Assembly (NCBI GenBank): GCA_014189435.1 | Contig: CP050293.1 | Coordinates: 3,043,001-3,107,000, forward strand | DNA: 64,000 nt | Direction of reading: 5' to 3' | Source: Mesorhizobium loti | GTDB lineage: Bacteria; Pseudomonadota; Alphaproteobacteria; Rhizobiales; Rhizobiaceae | In this document: positions 1 to 9,590 of the stretch, one piece after another | How the letters are laid out: each line of letters starts with the position of its first letter | Position numbering within the stretch: position 1 is the stretch's first letter | Made by a program: the position numbers and the translations under genes | Notes under the pieces: model-generated | Database searches by the model: none | Told to the model about the DNA's origin: nothing | Seen by the model: only the letters and a program-made list of their open reading frames with translations

Positions 1-1
1 T

Positions 2-592
2 ATCGGCAAGGCCATCGCCGAGCGCATCGGCGTCAAGGGCGCCATCATCACCACGGCCTGGGACGGCATCATCGCCGGCCTGCTCGCCAACAAATACGAC
101 ACCGTCGTCGGCTCGATGACGATCACACCCGAGCGCGAGAAGGTGGTCGATTTCGTCGGGCCTTACTACCACGCCGGCCGCGCCGTTTTCGTCAGCGAGG
201 CGTCCAAGGTGCAGAGCCTCGACGACCTCAAGGGCAAGACCATTGGCGTGACGCTGGGCGAGACGCACGAGAAATGGGCGCGCGAAAAAGGCGGCTGGGA
301 CATCCGCACCTATAAGGGCCTGCCGGAACTGCTGCTGGAACTGAGGGCCGGCCGCGTCGATGCCATCGTCGTCGACAACATTCCAGTCATGGTTGCCGTC
401 AAGGAGACGGGTGAGAAGGTCCGCAAGCTCAACACGCCCGACATCGAAGGCGGCGCTGTCGCCATCGGCATCGCCATCCGCAAGGACAATCCGGAGCTCA
501 AGGCTGCCATGCAGAAGGCGCTGGACGACATGCTGGCCGACGGCAGCTACGAAAAGATCTCGATGAAGTGGGTCGGCAGCGACATACGCTGA
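2..592 (+). CDS. ABC transporter substrate-binding protein, polar amino-acid type (5' partial)
   Basis: The reading frame is already open at the window edge, so the N-terminus and signal peptide are missing; 196 residues remain. The segment SMTITPERE followed by a VVDF..PYY stretch is the hallmark of family 3 periplasmic solute-binding proteins (SBP_bac_3), which bind amino acids or opines in the periplasm. Two permeases and an ATPase follow in the same direction, so it is the binding component of a complete importer. The ligand cannot be told from sequence; the downstream catabolic genes suggest an amine or amide. Confidence 0.9.
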   Translation: MGKAIAERIGVKGAIITTAWDGIIAGLLANKYDTVVGSMTITPEREKVVDFVGPYYHAGRAVFVSEASKVQSLDDLKGKTIGVTLGETHEKWAREKGGWDIRTYKGLPELLLELRAGRVDAIVVDNIPVMVAVKETGEKVRKLNTPDIEGGAVAIGIAIRKDNPELKAAMQKALDDMLADGSYEKISMKWVGSDIR

Positions 593-632
593 CCCCTCCT
601 GGCTTCAGGCGGCCAAAGCCGTCTGAGGCCTG

Positions 633-1304
633 GTGTCACTCCTGCTGGACCCTTTCATGGATTTCTCCTTGATGCAGCGCGTCTTCCCGTTCTTCGTGGA
701 AGCCGCCCTGGTGACGATCGAGATCACGGTGCTGGCCCTGATCCTGGGTCTGGCGGCTGCTTCATTGGCCGCGGCCGCCAAGATGTCGAGATCGGCGATC
801 CTGCGGACCATCGGCACGCTCTATGTCAGCCTGTTTCGCGGCACGCCGTGCCTGATCCAGCTCTTCGTGCTCTATTTCGGCGGCCCGCAGATCGGCATCA
901 ATCTGGAGCCGTTCGCCGCCGGCGTCATCGGTCTCGGCCTCAACATCGGCGCCTATATGGCGGAATCGATCCGTGGTGCGCTGGTCGCGGTCGAGAGGGG
1001 CCAGACCGAAGCGGCCCGCACAATCGGCTTCAGCCGTTTCCAGACGCTGCGCAAGGTCGTATTGCCGCAGGCCGCGCGGCTGATGATCCGGCCGCTCGGG
1101 GTCAATACGGTTGCTTTGCTGAAGGGATCCGCACTGGTGTCGACCATTTCAGTCGTCGAACTGACCTACACCGCCCAGCGCTTCATCGGCTCCACCTACA
1201 AGCCGTTCGAGATCTTCGGCGTTGCAGCCCTGCTCTACATGATCATGGTCTATGCGGTGGCGCGGGTCGTGGACCTGCTCGACAAACGCTTCGCCATCGT
1301 CTGA
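633..1304 (+). CDS. Polar amino-acid ABC transporter permease (first)
   Basis: This 223-residue inner-membrane protein belongs to the HisM/GlnP-type permease family. A GTG start at 633 is used here; an ATG at 657 would shorten it by 8 residues. Hydrophobic segments alternate with short loops, RGTP..IQLF lies near residues 69-78, and the EAA loop that contacts the ATPase lies near 125-145 ([17 protein letters not shown]). It probably forms a heterodimer with the permease encoded 12 bp downstream. Confidence 0.92.
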   Translation: MSLLLDPFMDFSLMQRVFPFFVEAALVTIEITVLALILGLAAASLAAAAKMSRSAILRTIGTLYVSLFRGTPCLIQLFVLYFGGPQIGINLEPFAAGVIGLGLNIGAYMAESIRGALVAVERGQTEAARTIGFSRFQTLRKVVLPQAARLMIRPLGVNTVALLKGSALVSTISVVELTYTAQRFIGSTYKPFEIFGVAALLYMIMVYAVARVVDLLDKRFAIV

Positions 1305-1316
1305 CCGGAGAGCACG

Positions 1317-1976
1317 ATGCAAGGCTTGGATTTCACCGTCGTCGCGCCCTACTGGGACCTTCTGCTGATAGGTGCCTGGTGGACCGCGGTGCTGACCGTT
1401 TCGGCGGGCGCGCTCAGCTTCGTCGGCGGCATCCTGTTCGCGGTCATCGTGCTCTACGCCCCGAAGATCGTTGCCTATCCCGTGCGCGCATTCATGTGGG
1501 TGTTCATGGGCACGCCGCTGCTGTTGCAGCTGTTCCTGATCTATTTCGGCCTGGTGCAGATCGGCATCGACATCCCCGCGCTTGCCGCCGGCATTGTCGG
1601 GCTTGGCCTGCATTTTGCCGTCTACAATGCCGACATCATCCGCGCCGGCATCGTGGCCGTCGATGTCGGCCAGACGGAAGGCGCGCGCAGCATCGGCTTC
1701 GGCAAGTGGCGGACGCTGCGCCATGTCGTGATACCGCAAGCCATTCGCAACACGGCACCACCGATCGGCGGCAATCTAATCGCGCTGCTGAAGGAATCCT
1801 CGATCGTCTCAGTCATCGGCATCGCCGAGCTGGTCCATTCGGCCCAGCTGGCGATCAGCGAAACGTTCCGCCCGTTCGAATTCTACATCACCGCGGCGGC
1901 GCTCTACTACATTCTCAACCTTGTGCTCGAGGCGGGTTTGCGCCTGTTCGAAAGATATGTGGAGGCTTCCCGATGA
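1317..1976 (+). CDS. Polar amino-acid ABC transporter permease (second)
   Basis: A 219-residue inner-membrane permease paralogous to its upstream neighbour, with [10 protein letters not shown] near residues 62-71 and the EAA loop near 120-141 ([17 protein letters not shown]). A GGAGAG ribosome-binding site precedes the ATG. The stop codon overlaps the start of the ATPase gene in an ATGA arrangement, which indicates translational coupling. It pairs with the preceding permease to form the transport channel. Confidence 0.93.
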   Translation: MQGLDFTVVAPYWDLLLIGAWWTAVLTVSAGALSFVGGILFAVIVLYAPKIVAYPVRAFMWVFMGTPLLLQLFLIYFGLVQIGIDIPALAAGIVGLGLHFAVYNADIIRAGIVAVDVGQTEGARSIGFGKWRTLRHVVIPQAIRNTAPPIGGNLIALLKESSIVSVIGIAELVHSAQLAISETFRPFEFYITAAALYYILNLVLEAGLRLFERYVEASR

Positions 1977-2737
1977 GCACGCAGCGGCCAATGGTCGAGG
2001 TTCGCGGCGCACGCAAATCGTTCGGCGCGGTCGAGGTCCTGAGGGGCATCGACCTGTCGGTCGACCGCGGGCAGATCGTCGCGATCATCGGGCCGAGCGG
2101 CTCCGGCAAGAGCACGCTGCTGCGCTCCATCAACCATCTGGAATCCCTGAACAGCGGCGAAGTCTGGCTCGACGGCGTGCAGGTCAACCAGAAGCTGCAC
2201 GGCCAGGCTTTCGAGCGGCACATCAACAAGGTGCGCCAGCAGATGGGCATGGTCTTCCAGCACTTCAATCTGTTCCCGCATCTGACCGTGATCGAGAACA
2301 TTTCCATGGGACCGATCATCCTCAAAGGCATGGCCAAAAGTGACGCGCATGCGCTGGCGCATGGGCTCTTGTCCAAGGTCGGGCTCGCCGACAAGATCAA
2401 CGCCTACCCCTCGCGGCTTTCGGGCGGCCAGAAGCAGCGTGTGGCGATTGCCCGTGCGCTGGCGATGCAGCCCAAGGTGATGCTGTTCGACGAAGCCACC
2501 TCGGCGCTCGACCCGGAACTGGTCGACGAGGTCAACGCGGTGATGAAACAGCTTGCCGCTGAACATATGACCATGCTCATCGTAACGCATGAGATGCGCT
2601 TTGCGGGCGAAGTGGCCGACAGGGTGCTGTTCATGGACGGCGGCGTAATCGTCGAGGAAGGCCCGCCGGCCGACATGTTCCGCGCGCCGCAGAAGGAACG
2701 CACGCGCAGCTTCCTCAAGAAATACCTTTCCGCCTGA
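1973..2737 (+). CDS. Polar amino-acid ABC transporter ATP-binding protein
   Basis: The frame is open far upstream inside the permease genes, but the true start is the ATG at 1973, which overlaps the permease stop; this gives 254 residues, normal for GlnQ/HisP-type ATPases. Walker [10 protein letters not shown] is at residues 40-48, the signature LSGGQKQR at 149-156, Walker B VMLFDE at 169-174 and the H-loop IVTHEM at 203-208. It energises the importer encoded just upstream from the cytoplasmic side. Confidence 0.95.
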   Translation: MSTQRPMVEVRGARKSFGAVEVLRGIDLSVDRGQIVAIIGPSGSGKSTLLRSINHLESLNSGEVWLDGVQVNQKLHGQAFERHINKVRQQMGMVFQHFNLFPHLTVIENISMGPIILKGMAKSDAHALAHGLLSKVGLADKINAYPSRLSGGQKQRVAIARALAMQPKVMLFDEATSALDPELVDEVNAVMKQLAAEHMTMLIVTHEMRFAGEVADRVLFMDGGVIVEEGPPADMFRAPQKERTRSFLKKYLSA

Positions 2738-2739
2738 GT

Positions 2740-4389
2740 ATGACAATGACCAGACCAAACACGGAATTCCCCGATTTCGGACTGACGCCGGAGCAGCGCC
2801 GCCACGCGGTGCGCGGCCACTATTACGAGTGGCCCGGGATGGACGGCGAGCGCGGCGAGATCTGGTGCTACAGCGACCGGTTTTCCTATCGCGCCGGCGA
2901 AACGGTGGCGTTGCATGTCAGCTCGACGGCTCCGACATTCGGCATGACAATCACCCGGGATGGCGGCAACGAGACCAAAGTGTTCGAGAAATCGGGCATC
3001 GCGGCGCGCTGGCAGGAAAGTCCAGACCAATGTTCGGCTGAAGGCTGCGGCTGGGAAGCGTCGTTTGAATTCCGTATCGAGAATGACTGGCCGTCCGGAG
3101 CCTATCGGGTCACGCTGACCGCAGACGGCCGTGACGGTAAGCCGATCCATAGCCACCATCTTTTCATTGTCTCTCCCAAGCCCGGCAAGAAGCCTGGCCG
3201 CGTGCTGCACGTGGCGGCGACGGGGACATGGCTGGCCTACAACACCTGGGGCGGCTCCAACCACTACCAGGGCATCACCGGGCCGGAGCGCAACCAGTAT
3301 TCGCCCATCGTGTCGACGCAGCGCCCCTGGTGCCGTGGCTTCGTCGTGCTGCCGAAGGATGCGCCGCGCGTGCCGCTGGAAGTCGCCGTGCCGCCCAAGA
3401 CCGTGCCGCGCTATCCCCATATGGAATGGGCGCTCGCCACCGGCCATTCGAAGAAATACGCGTCGTCGGGCTGGGCCAGTTACGACAGCCACTTCTTCCG
3501 CTTCGCCGAACAGGCCGGCTATCAAGTCGATCTCGCCAGCCAGCACGATCTGCATTTTTCGCCCGAAATTCTCGACGGCTACGACTGCGCCGTCTTCGTC
3601 GGTCATGACGAATACTGGACCTGGGAAATGCGCGATGCCGTTGACACCTATGTCGAGCGCGGCGGCCATGCGGCGCGCTTTGCCGGCAATTTCATGTGGC
3701 AGACGCGGCTTGAGGACGAGGGCCGCCGGCAGGTCTGCTACAAATATCGCTCGCGTGCCGAAGACCCGGCCTATCTCCCTGGCGGCGACGTCGCCCGTGC
3801 CACCAATTCCTGGGAAGCGCCGGAAATCGGCCGGCCCGGATCGGCGACCTTCGGGCTCAATGCGACCCGTGGCCTCTATGCCGGTTGGGGCGGCTGCGCG
3901 CCGCGCGGCGTGCGTGGCTTTCCGGTCTACCGGCCCGAGCACTGGGCCTTTGCCAGCACCGGCATCTACTATGGCGACCTGCTGGGCGCCGACAGCCATG
4001 TCTACGGCTATGAGGTCGACGGGCTCGAGTTCGAGATACGCGGCGGCCTGCCCTACCCCACAGCGACCAGCGGTGCGCCGGATGGCCTGCAGGTTCTCGC
4101 CGTCGGCATGGCATCCCAGGTCGAGGAAAGCGCCGACATTCCGATCGAGGACCAGTTCCTCACCGACGAAGATGGCCGCTTCACCGCCGAGACGCTGTTT
4201 GGCGAGGCGAGCGACGCCAATCTGGAAAAAGTCAAACGCGGCAACGGCATGATCGTCAATTTCCCGCGCGGCAAGGGCGAGGTGTTCCACGCCGGAAGCT
4301 GCGAATGGGTCGCTGGCCTGCTAAGACAAGACCCGATGGTCGAACGCGTCACAAAAAATGTCCTCGATCGTTATCTCGGAAAGCCCTGA
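2740..4389 (+). CDS. N,N-dimethylformamidase large-subunit-like protein
   Basis: A 549-residue protein resembling the large (beta) subunit of N,N-dimethylformamidase, an amidohydrolase that splits substituted formamides. Recognition rests on the overall pattern: a beta-rich N-terminal third, then a segment with TWLAYNTWGGSN, VGHDEYWTWEMRD and a C-terminal GEVFHAGSCEWVAGL, typical of the DmfA2-type C-terminal domain. No gene for the small DMFase subunit is visible nearby. It starts 2 bp after the ATPase stop and belongs to the same operon, so its substrate or product is probably what the importer handles. Actual substrate unknown. Confidence 0.72.
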   Translation: MTMTRPNTEFPDFGLTPEQRRHAVRGHYYEWPGMDGERGEIWCYSDRFSYRAGETVALHVSSTAPTFGMTITRDGGNETKVFEKSGIAARWQESPDQCSAEGCGWEASFEFRIENDWPSGAYRVTLTADGRDGKPIHSHHLFIVSPKPGKKPGRVLHVAATGTWLAYNTWGGSNHYQGITGPERNQYSPIVSTQRPWCRGFVVLPKDAPRVPLEVAVPPKTVPRYPHMEWALATGHSKKYASSGWASYDSHFFRFAEQAGYQVDLASQHDLHFSPEILDGYDCAVFVGHDEYWTWEMRDAVDTYVERGGHAARFAGNFMWQTRLEDEGRRQVCYKYRSRAEDPAYLPGGDVARATNSWEAPEIGRPGSATFGLNATRGLYAGWGGCAPRGVRGFPVYRPEHWAFASTGIYYGDLLGADSHVYGYEVDGLEFEIRGGLPYPTATSGAPDGLQVLAVGMASQVEESADIPIEDQFLTDEDGRFTAETLFGEASDANLEKVKRGNGMIVNFPRGKGEVFHAGSCEWVAGLLRQDPMVERVTKNVLDRYLGKP

Positions 4390-4390
4390 C

Positions 4391-5770
4391 ATGTCGAAAG
4401 TCCAGACCGCCATACAAGACACCGACGCCCGGCGAGAGTCGCATCTGTTCTATCTGTCCAGCCTGCGCCGGCCGCTGATCGACCGCGCCGAAGGCATCTA
4501 TATGTGGACGCAGGACGGCCGCCGCTTCATCGACGGCTCGAGCGGCCCGATGGTCGCCAATATCGGCCACTCCAACCGCAATGTGCTGGATGCCATGAAG
4601 CGGCAGATGGACCGCGCCACCTTCGCCTACCGGCTGCATTTCGAGAACGAGCCGGCGGAGGAGTTGGCGCGGGAACTCGCCGGCAAGCTGCCGGAAGGCA
4701 TGGACCGCATCTTCTTCGTCTCGGGCGGCTCGGAGGCGACAGAATCCTGCATCAAGCTGGCGCGGCAATGGGCGGTCGCGACCGGCCAGGCCAGCCGCTG
4801 GAAGGTGATCACGCGCTTTCCCTCCTATCATGGCGGCACGCTGGGTTCGCTGTCAGTCACCGGCGACGATGCGCTGGCCGAAACGTTCGAGCCGATGATG
4901 CGGATGATGCCGACCGTGCCGGCGCCGAACGCCTGGCGCGACCGCGACAATCTCTCGATGGAACAGCGCGGCATCCGCTATGCCGACATGCTGGAAGAGA
5001 AGATTCTGGCGGAAGGTCCAGACAGCGTGGTTGCCTTCATCATGGAGCCGATCGGGGGTGCTGCGACCGCGGCCCTGGTGGCGCCGGACAGCTACTATCC
5101 GCGCATCCGCGAGATCTGCGACCGCTACGGCATCCTGCTCATCCATGACGAGGTGATGAGCGGGGCCGGCCGCACCGGCAAATTCCTCGGCGGTGACCAC
5201 TGGAACTGCAAGCCGGACATCGTCGCGCTGTCGAAGGGACTGGGCTCGGGCTATGCGCCGCTTGGCGCGCTCGCCGCCCCGATGCGGCTGGTGCAGCCGC
5301 TGCTCGACTCGGGCGGTTTCCAGCACGGCCACACCTATGCCGGCAACCCGCTGGCCTGCGCCGCCGGCCTTGCGGTGCTCGGTGAAATGGACCGGCTCGA
5401 CCTGATCGCCAATGCGGCTGCCATGGGCGATGTGCTGATGGACGGGCTGAAGGGGCTGGCGAAGCGGTTTCCGTTCATCGCCGACGTGCGCGGCAAGGGC
5501 CTGCTGACCGGCGCCCAGATGGTTGCCGATCCCGAGACGCTCCGGCCGATCGACCAGAACAAGAAAGCCACGCAGCGTCTGCTCGACCTCGCCTATGAGC
5601 GCGGGCTGATCATCTATGGCCGCAGGGTCAAGGGCGGCGTCGACGGCGACAATTTCATGGTCGCGCCGCCGATGATCGTCACCAGGGAGCAGGTCGGAGA
5701 GATCGTCTCCATCATCGGCGACTCGCTGGAGGTTCTGGCATCCGAACTCGACCTACCGGTCGAAGGGTAA
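4391..5770 (+). CDS. Class III aminotransferase (omega-transaminase type, PLP)
   Basis: Fold-type I PLP enzyme of 459 residues that moves an amino group from an amine or omega-amino acid to a keto acid. SGGSEA at 111-116 binds the cofactor phosphate, HDEV at 252-255 holds the PLP-ring aspartate and Lys282 in ALSKGLGSG forms the Schiff base. An in-frame ATG at 4358 lies inside the upstream gene; the ATG at 4391, one base after that gene's stop and preceded by GGAAAG, is preferred. In this operon it probably converts an amine product to the keto compound used by the DUF849 enzyme. Confidence 0.9.
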   Translation: MSKVQTAIQDTDARRESHLFYLSSLRRPLIDRAEGIYMWTQDGRRFIDGSSGPMVANIGHSNRNVLDAMKRQMDRATFAYRLHFENEPAEELARELAGKLPEGMDRIFFVSGGSEATESCIKLARQWAVATGQASRWKVITRFPSYHGGTLGSLSVTGDDALAETFEPMMRMMPTVPAPNAWRDRDNLSMEQRGIRYADMLEEKILAEGPDSVVAFIMEPIGGAATAALVAPDSYYPRIREICDRYGILLIHDEVMSGAGRTGKFLGGDHWNCKPDIVALSKGLGSGYAPLGALAAPMRLVQPLLDSGGFQHGHTYAGNPLACAAGLAVLGEMDRLDLIANAAAMGDVLMDGLKGLAKRFPFIADVRGKGLLTGAQMVADPETLRPIDQNKKATQRLLDLAYERGLIIYGRRVKGGVDGDNFMVAPPMIVTREQVGEIVSIIGDSLEVLASELDLPVEG

Positions 5771-5774
5771 AAGC

Positions 5775-6704
5775 ATGGCCTCGCGAAAAGTCATCATCAC
5801 CTGCGCCGTCACCGGCTCGGTGCACACGCCGTCAATGTCGCCCTATCTGCCGGTGACGCCGGACCAGATCGCCGCCGACGCGATCGCGGCCGCAGAAGCC
5901 GGCGCCTCGATCCTGCATCTGCACGCCCGCGACCCCAGCGATGGCCGCCCGACCGCCGATCCGGACGTCTACATGCAGTTCCTGCCGCGCATCAAGCAGG
6001 CGACCGATGCGGTGATCAACATCACCACCGGCGGCTCGTCGCTGATGACGCTGGACCAGCGGCTGGCGGCACCGCTCAGGGCCGAACCCGAAATGTGCTC
6101 GCTCAACATGGGTTCGATGAATTTCGCGCTGTTCCCGATGCTCGACAAGCCACGGGAATGGCAGCACGAATGGGAGCCGAAGCTGCTCGAAGCGACGCGG
6201 GACACGATCTTCAAGAACACCTTCGCCGATATGGAAGGGGTACTGGAAAGACTGGGCAAGGGCTGCGGCACGCGCTTCGAATTCGAATGCTACGATGTTG
6301 GCCATCTCTATTCGCTGGCGCATTTCCGCGATCGCGGGCTGGTGTCGGGACCGCTGTTCATCCAGTTCGTGCTGGGCATTCTCGGCGGCATAGGCGCCGA
6401 CCCGGACAATCTCATCCATATGAAGCGCATCGCCGACAAATTGTTCGGTGACAGCTATCAGTTCTCGGTGCTGGCCGCAGGCCGTCAGCAGATGCCACTG
6501 ATCTCGATCGCCGCGGCGATGGGCGGCAATGTCCGGGTCGGGCTGGAAGACAGTCTCTATGACGGACGCCAGCTGGCGAAATCCAACGCCGATCAGGTGC
6601 GCCGTATTCGTGGCATTCTCGACGGGCTGTCGCTGGAGGTTGCAACGCCCACCGAAGCGCGCGACATGCTGGCGCTCAAAGGCGGCGACCGGGTGGCGTT
6701 TTGA
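5775..6704 (+). CDS. Beta-keto acid cleavage enzyme (BKACE, DUF849)
   Basis: This 309-residue TIM-barrel protein is of the 3-keto-5-aminohexanoate cleavage family. Family members condense a beta-keto acid with acetyl-CoA and release acetoacetate plus a CoA ester. The metal-binding HLHAR motif is at residues 48-52, next to ARDPSDGRPT, and NITTGG follows near 80. It starts 4 bp after the aminotransferase. The pair transaminase plus BKACE points to degradation of an amino acid or amine by way of a beta-keto acid; the exact substrate cannot be read from sequence. Confidence 0.88.
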   Translation: MASRKVIITCAVTGSVHTPSMSPYLPVTPDQIAADAIAAAEAGASILHLHARDPSDGRPTADPDVYMQFLPRIKQATDAVINITTGGSSLMTLDQRLAAPLRAEPEMCSLNMGSMNFALFPMLDKPREWQHEWEPKLLEATRDTIFKNTFADMEGVLERLGKGCGTRFEFECYDVGHLYSLAHFRDRGLVSGPLFIQFVLGILGGIGADPDNLIHMKRIADKLFGDSYQFSVLAAGRQQMPLISIAAAMGGNVRVGLEDSLYDGRQLAKSNADQVRRIRGILDGLSLEVATPTEARDMLALKGGDRVAF

Positions 6705-6713
6705 GAGACGACC

Positions 6714-7232
6714 GTGATCAATCCAGCATCCAATGACGTTCTCCTCCGACCCGGCCGGATCGACGACGTCGAAACCATCCACACGGCGATCCTGAAACTC
6801 GGCACCCATATCGGCGCGCCCGAGGACATCATCTCGACTCCAGACGATCTCAGAACTTACGGCTTTGGCGATAAACCCGCTTTCTCGACCTTGATCGCCG
6901 AAGTCGGCGGCGAATTTGCCGGCCTTTGCCTGCATTTCCCGATCTTTTCGACCTGGATGGGGCGGCCCGGCGTCTATGTGCAGGACCTCTATGTCGAGGA
7001 CCGGTTCCGCGGCCGCAAGATCGGCGAGCGGCTGCTGCGGCACGTTGCGGCGCAGTGCCGGAAGGAAGGCGGTGTGTATCTGAGGCTGTCCGTCGACACC
7101 GACAATGAGGGCGCCAAGGCCTTTTATGAAAGGCTGGGCATCGCCTGGTCGAGCTACGAACAGACCCAAAAAATCATCGGCGAGGCCTTCTTTGCCTTCG
7201 CCGATGCGGCCGAAAATGGGGATCAGGAATGA
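6714..7232 (+). CDS. GNAT family N-acetyltransferase
   Basis: A 172-residue acetyltransferase starting with GTG at 6714. The acetyl-CoA binding motif A is clear: VQDLYVEDRFRGRKIGERLL spans roughly residues 89-108, and LSVDTDNEGAKAFYERLG is the usual motif B region. GNAT enzymes acetylate small amines or protein N-termini. Its stop overlaps the start of the deacetylase-fold gene (ATGA), so acetylation and deacetylation activities appear co-translated. Substrate unknown, possibly a polyamine or other intermediate of this operon. Confidence 0.88.
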   Translation: MINPASNDVLLRPGRIDDVETIHTAILKLGTHIGAPEDIISTPDDLRTYGFGDKPAFSTLIAEVGGEFAGLCLHFPIFSTWMGRPGVYVQDLYVEDRFRGRKIGERLLRHVAAQCRKEGGVYLRLSVDTDNEGAKAFYERLGIAWSSYEQTQKIIGEAFFAFADAAENGDQE

Positions 7233-8257
7233 AAGCCTTCTATGCCGAGGAACAGAAGCGCCACGACCCCAAGGCCTTTCTTTCGAGCGGTGCGGCGCAA
7301 CCCAATCCGGAAAAGCCGGAGCGCGTCGAGAGGTTATTAGCCGGCGCATTATCTGCGGGTTGCACGATCGAGCGGCCGCGCAATCATGGACTCGGCCCAG
7401 TTTCGGCGGTGCATACGCCCGAATATCTGGATTTCCTCGAGCATATCTACACGCGCTGGCAGCGCATCGAAGGCGCGTCGGCTGAAGTGATTCCAAACAT
7501 ACACCCGATCGCGCGCAACGGCTCCTATCCGGCCTCGGCGGTCGGCCAGGCCGGTTACCACATGGCCGACACCGCTTGCCCGATCTCGGGCGAAACATGG
7601 CAGAGCGCGCTGTGGAGCGCGTGGAGCGCGGTCGATGCGGCCGAGGCGGTGATGTCAGGCGCGCCGGCCGCCTACGCGCTGTGCCGCCCGCCCGGCCACC
7701 ATGCCTTTGCCGATGTCGCCGGCGGCTTCTGTTTCATCAACAACTCGGCCGTCGCGTCACAGGTTCTGCGCAAACAGGCCGCACGCGTGGCAATCCTCGA
7801 TGTCGACCTGCATCACGGCAACGGCACGCAAGGCATCTTCTATGCACGGCCGGATGTGCTGACCGTCTCGCTGCATGCCGATCCGGTGCGCTTCTATCCG
7901 TTCTTCTGGGGCCATGCCGACGAGCGCGGCGAAGGGCCCGGCCTCGGTTACAATTTCAACCTCCCGCTGCCGCGCAAATCCGCCGACGCGGCGTTTCTCG
8001 AAGCGCTTGAGGTGGCGTTCCAGCGCATCCGCGCGTTTTCGCCGGACGCGCTGGTCGTAGCGCTCGGCCTCGACGCGTTCGAAGGCGATCCGTTCGGCGG
8101 GCTTTCGGTGACGACGCCTGGCTTCTCGCGCATCGGCGAGGCCATCGCAAAGCTCGGCCTGCCGACGGTCATCGTCCAGGAGGGCGGCTACCTCTGCGAC
8201 GAACTCGGCGACAATCTCACTGCGTTCCTCACCGGCTTCGGCGGCAAGACGCGGTGA
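7229..8257 (+). CDS. Histone deacetylase-fold amidohydrolase (acetylpolyamine amidohydrolase-like)
   Basis: A 342-residue zinc hydrolase of the HDAC/AcuC/AphA superfamily, which removes acyl groups from amines. The tandem histidines of RPPGHH are at 157-158, the zinc ligands lie in LDVDLHHGNGTQ (Asp193, His195), and a third acidic ligand is expected in LDAFEGDPFGG near residue 285. Bacterial members cleave acetylpolyamines or other acylamides in the cytoplasm. It is the last gene of the forward cluster and overlaps the GNAT gene by four bases. Confidence 0.9.
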   Translation: MKAFYAEEQKRHDPKAFLSSGAAQPNPEKPERVERLLAGALSAGCTIERPRNHGLGPVSAVHTPEYLDFLEHIYTRWQRIEGASAEVIPNIHPIARNGSYPASAVGQAGYHMADTACPISGETWQSALWSAWSAVDAAEAVMSGAPAAYALCRPPGHHAFADVAGGFCFINNSAVASQVLRKQAARVAILDVDLHHGNGTQGIFYARPDVLTVSLHADPVRFYPFFWGHADERGEGPGLGYNFNLPLPRKSADAAFLEALEVAFQRIRAFSPDALVVALGLDAFEGDPFGGLSVTTPGFSRIGEAIAKLGLPTVIVQEGGYLCDELGDNLTAFLTGFGGKTR

Positions 8258-8272
8258 TGATAGAAGCTGGCG

Positions 8273-9538
8273 TCAGGAGCGCTGCTGCCTGAGCATGGCG
8301 ATGACCCGGTGCACGCTCTCCAGAGTCTCGTCGATTTCGGCTGTAGTGTTGTAGTGGGCAATGCCGATGCGCACGACGCCATGCTCGGCCGGAATGCCGA
8401 GCTGGTGGACGATCTCCCAGGCGTAGTTGTGGCCGGACCACAGGAAGATATTTTCGGCGTTCATCTGCCGCGTGATCGTCTCCGGAACAATGCCGTCGAC
8501 GGTGAAGGACACCGTCGGCACGCGATCACCAAGCCGCTTCGGATCGGTGATGCCGTGGATGGTCAGGCCCTCGATATCATACAGACCGTCGATCAGCCTT
8601 TGCGCCAACGGGTTTTCATAGGCGATGGCGACTTCGAACGCCCTGCCGATCTTCTGCCTGCGCGAGCCACCCTCGCCCACCGCCGCACCCAGGTCGGCAA
8701 AATAGTCGACCGCCGCCGTGAGGCCGGCCATCAGCTCGATCTGCGGCGTGCCGAGCTCGAACCGCTCCGGCAGGCCGTTGGATGAACAGCGGCACTTGTA
8801 CGGCTCCAGCGTCTCGATGACGTCGCGCCGGCCCCACAATATGCCCATATGCGGACCGAAGAATTTATAGGCCGAGCAGATCAGGAAATCGCAGCCGAGA
8901 TCCTGCACGTCGATCAAGCCGTGCGGCGCGAACTGGACGGCATCGACATAGACAAGGGCGCCGGCATTCCTGGCAATGGCGGTCAGCGCCTTCACGCGAT
9001 TGATCGAGCCGGTCAAATTGCTGGCATAGTTCAACGCGACCAGCCGTGTCTTCTCGGAAAGCAGGCCAGCCAGCGTTGCCTCTTCGACCTGCCAGGTCTT
9101 TTCGTCGAACGGCAGCCAACGCACGACGAGGCCAAGGTCCTCGGCCAATTGCAGCCAGGGCGACACGTTGCCCTCATGGTCCATGCGGGTGAGGACGATC
9201 TCGTCGCCGGGCTGCATCGCGCGGCCGAGCGTGCGCGACATATGATAGGTCAGCGTCGTCATGTTGGCGCCGATGATGATTTCCTGAGGGCTAGCCGCAC
9301 CGAGGAAATCGGCCATTGCCCGGTGCGCCTCGTCGACAACGGCCTGCGCGGCGATCGTCGTTTCGAAATAGCCGCCGAGATTGGCGTTGGTGGTCAAGAG
9401 GCAGCGCGACACGGCGTCCGCGACTTGTTGCGGCACCTGCGTGCCGGCCGGATTGTCGAGATAGATGCGGCGGCGGCCCTTGTCGGTCAGGGACAGTGCC
9501 GGAAATCGTTCGCGGACCACCTCTATCGGAAAATTCAT
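8273..9538 (-). CDS. Class V aminotransferase / cysteine desulfurase-like protein
   Basis: PLP enzyme of 421 residues of the class V family that includes cysteine desulfurases and isopenicillin-N epimerases. His121, VDAVQFAPH with Asp199, and the Schiff-base Lys225 in CSAYKFFGPH are all present. It lacks an obvious catalytic cysteine loop that would make it a certain desulfurase, so its reaction is uncertain. It converges with the deacetylase-fold gene 15 bp away and is transcribed separately. Confidence 0.87.
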   Translation of the reverse strand: MNFPIEVVRERFPALSLTDKGRRRIYLDNPAGTQVPQQVADAVSRCLLTTNANLGGYFETTIAAQAVVDEAHRAMADFLGAASPQEIIIGANMTTLTYHMSRTLGRAMQPGDEIVLTRMDHEGNVSPWLQLAEDLGLVVRWLPFDEKTWQVEEATLAGLLSEKTRLVALNYASNLTGSINRVKALTAIARNAGALVYVDAVQFAPHGLIDVQDLGCDFLICSAYKFFGPHMGILWGRRDVIETLEPYKCRCSSNGLPERFELGTPQIELMAGLTAAVDYFADLGAAVGEGGSRRQKIGRAFEVAIAYENPLAQRLIDGLYDIEGLTIHGITDPKRLGDRVPTVSFTVDGIVPETITRQMNAENIFLWSGHNYAWEIVHQLGIPAEHGVVRIGIAHYNTTAEIDETLESVHRVIAMLRQQRS

Positions 9539-9590
9539 GATTGCCCGGCTCCGTTGGAATTATCGAGTATTCGGCCGCAGCCAATCCCGT

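Noticed and set aside
848..1972. Upstream extension of the ATPase frame through the permease genes
   Set aside because: The permeases are real in other frames and the ATPase starts at 1973 with the family N-terminus.
2404..4290. Long reverse frame opposite the ATPase and DMFase-like genes
   Set aside because: Antisense to genes with clear motifs; no recognisable protein features.
5832..7598. Long reverse frame of about 588 codons opposite the BKACE, GNAT and deacetylase genes
   Set aside because: Shadow of forward genes carrying catalytic motifs; no ribosome-binding site or family similarity.
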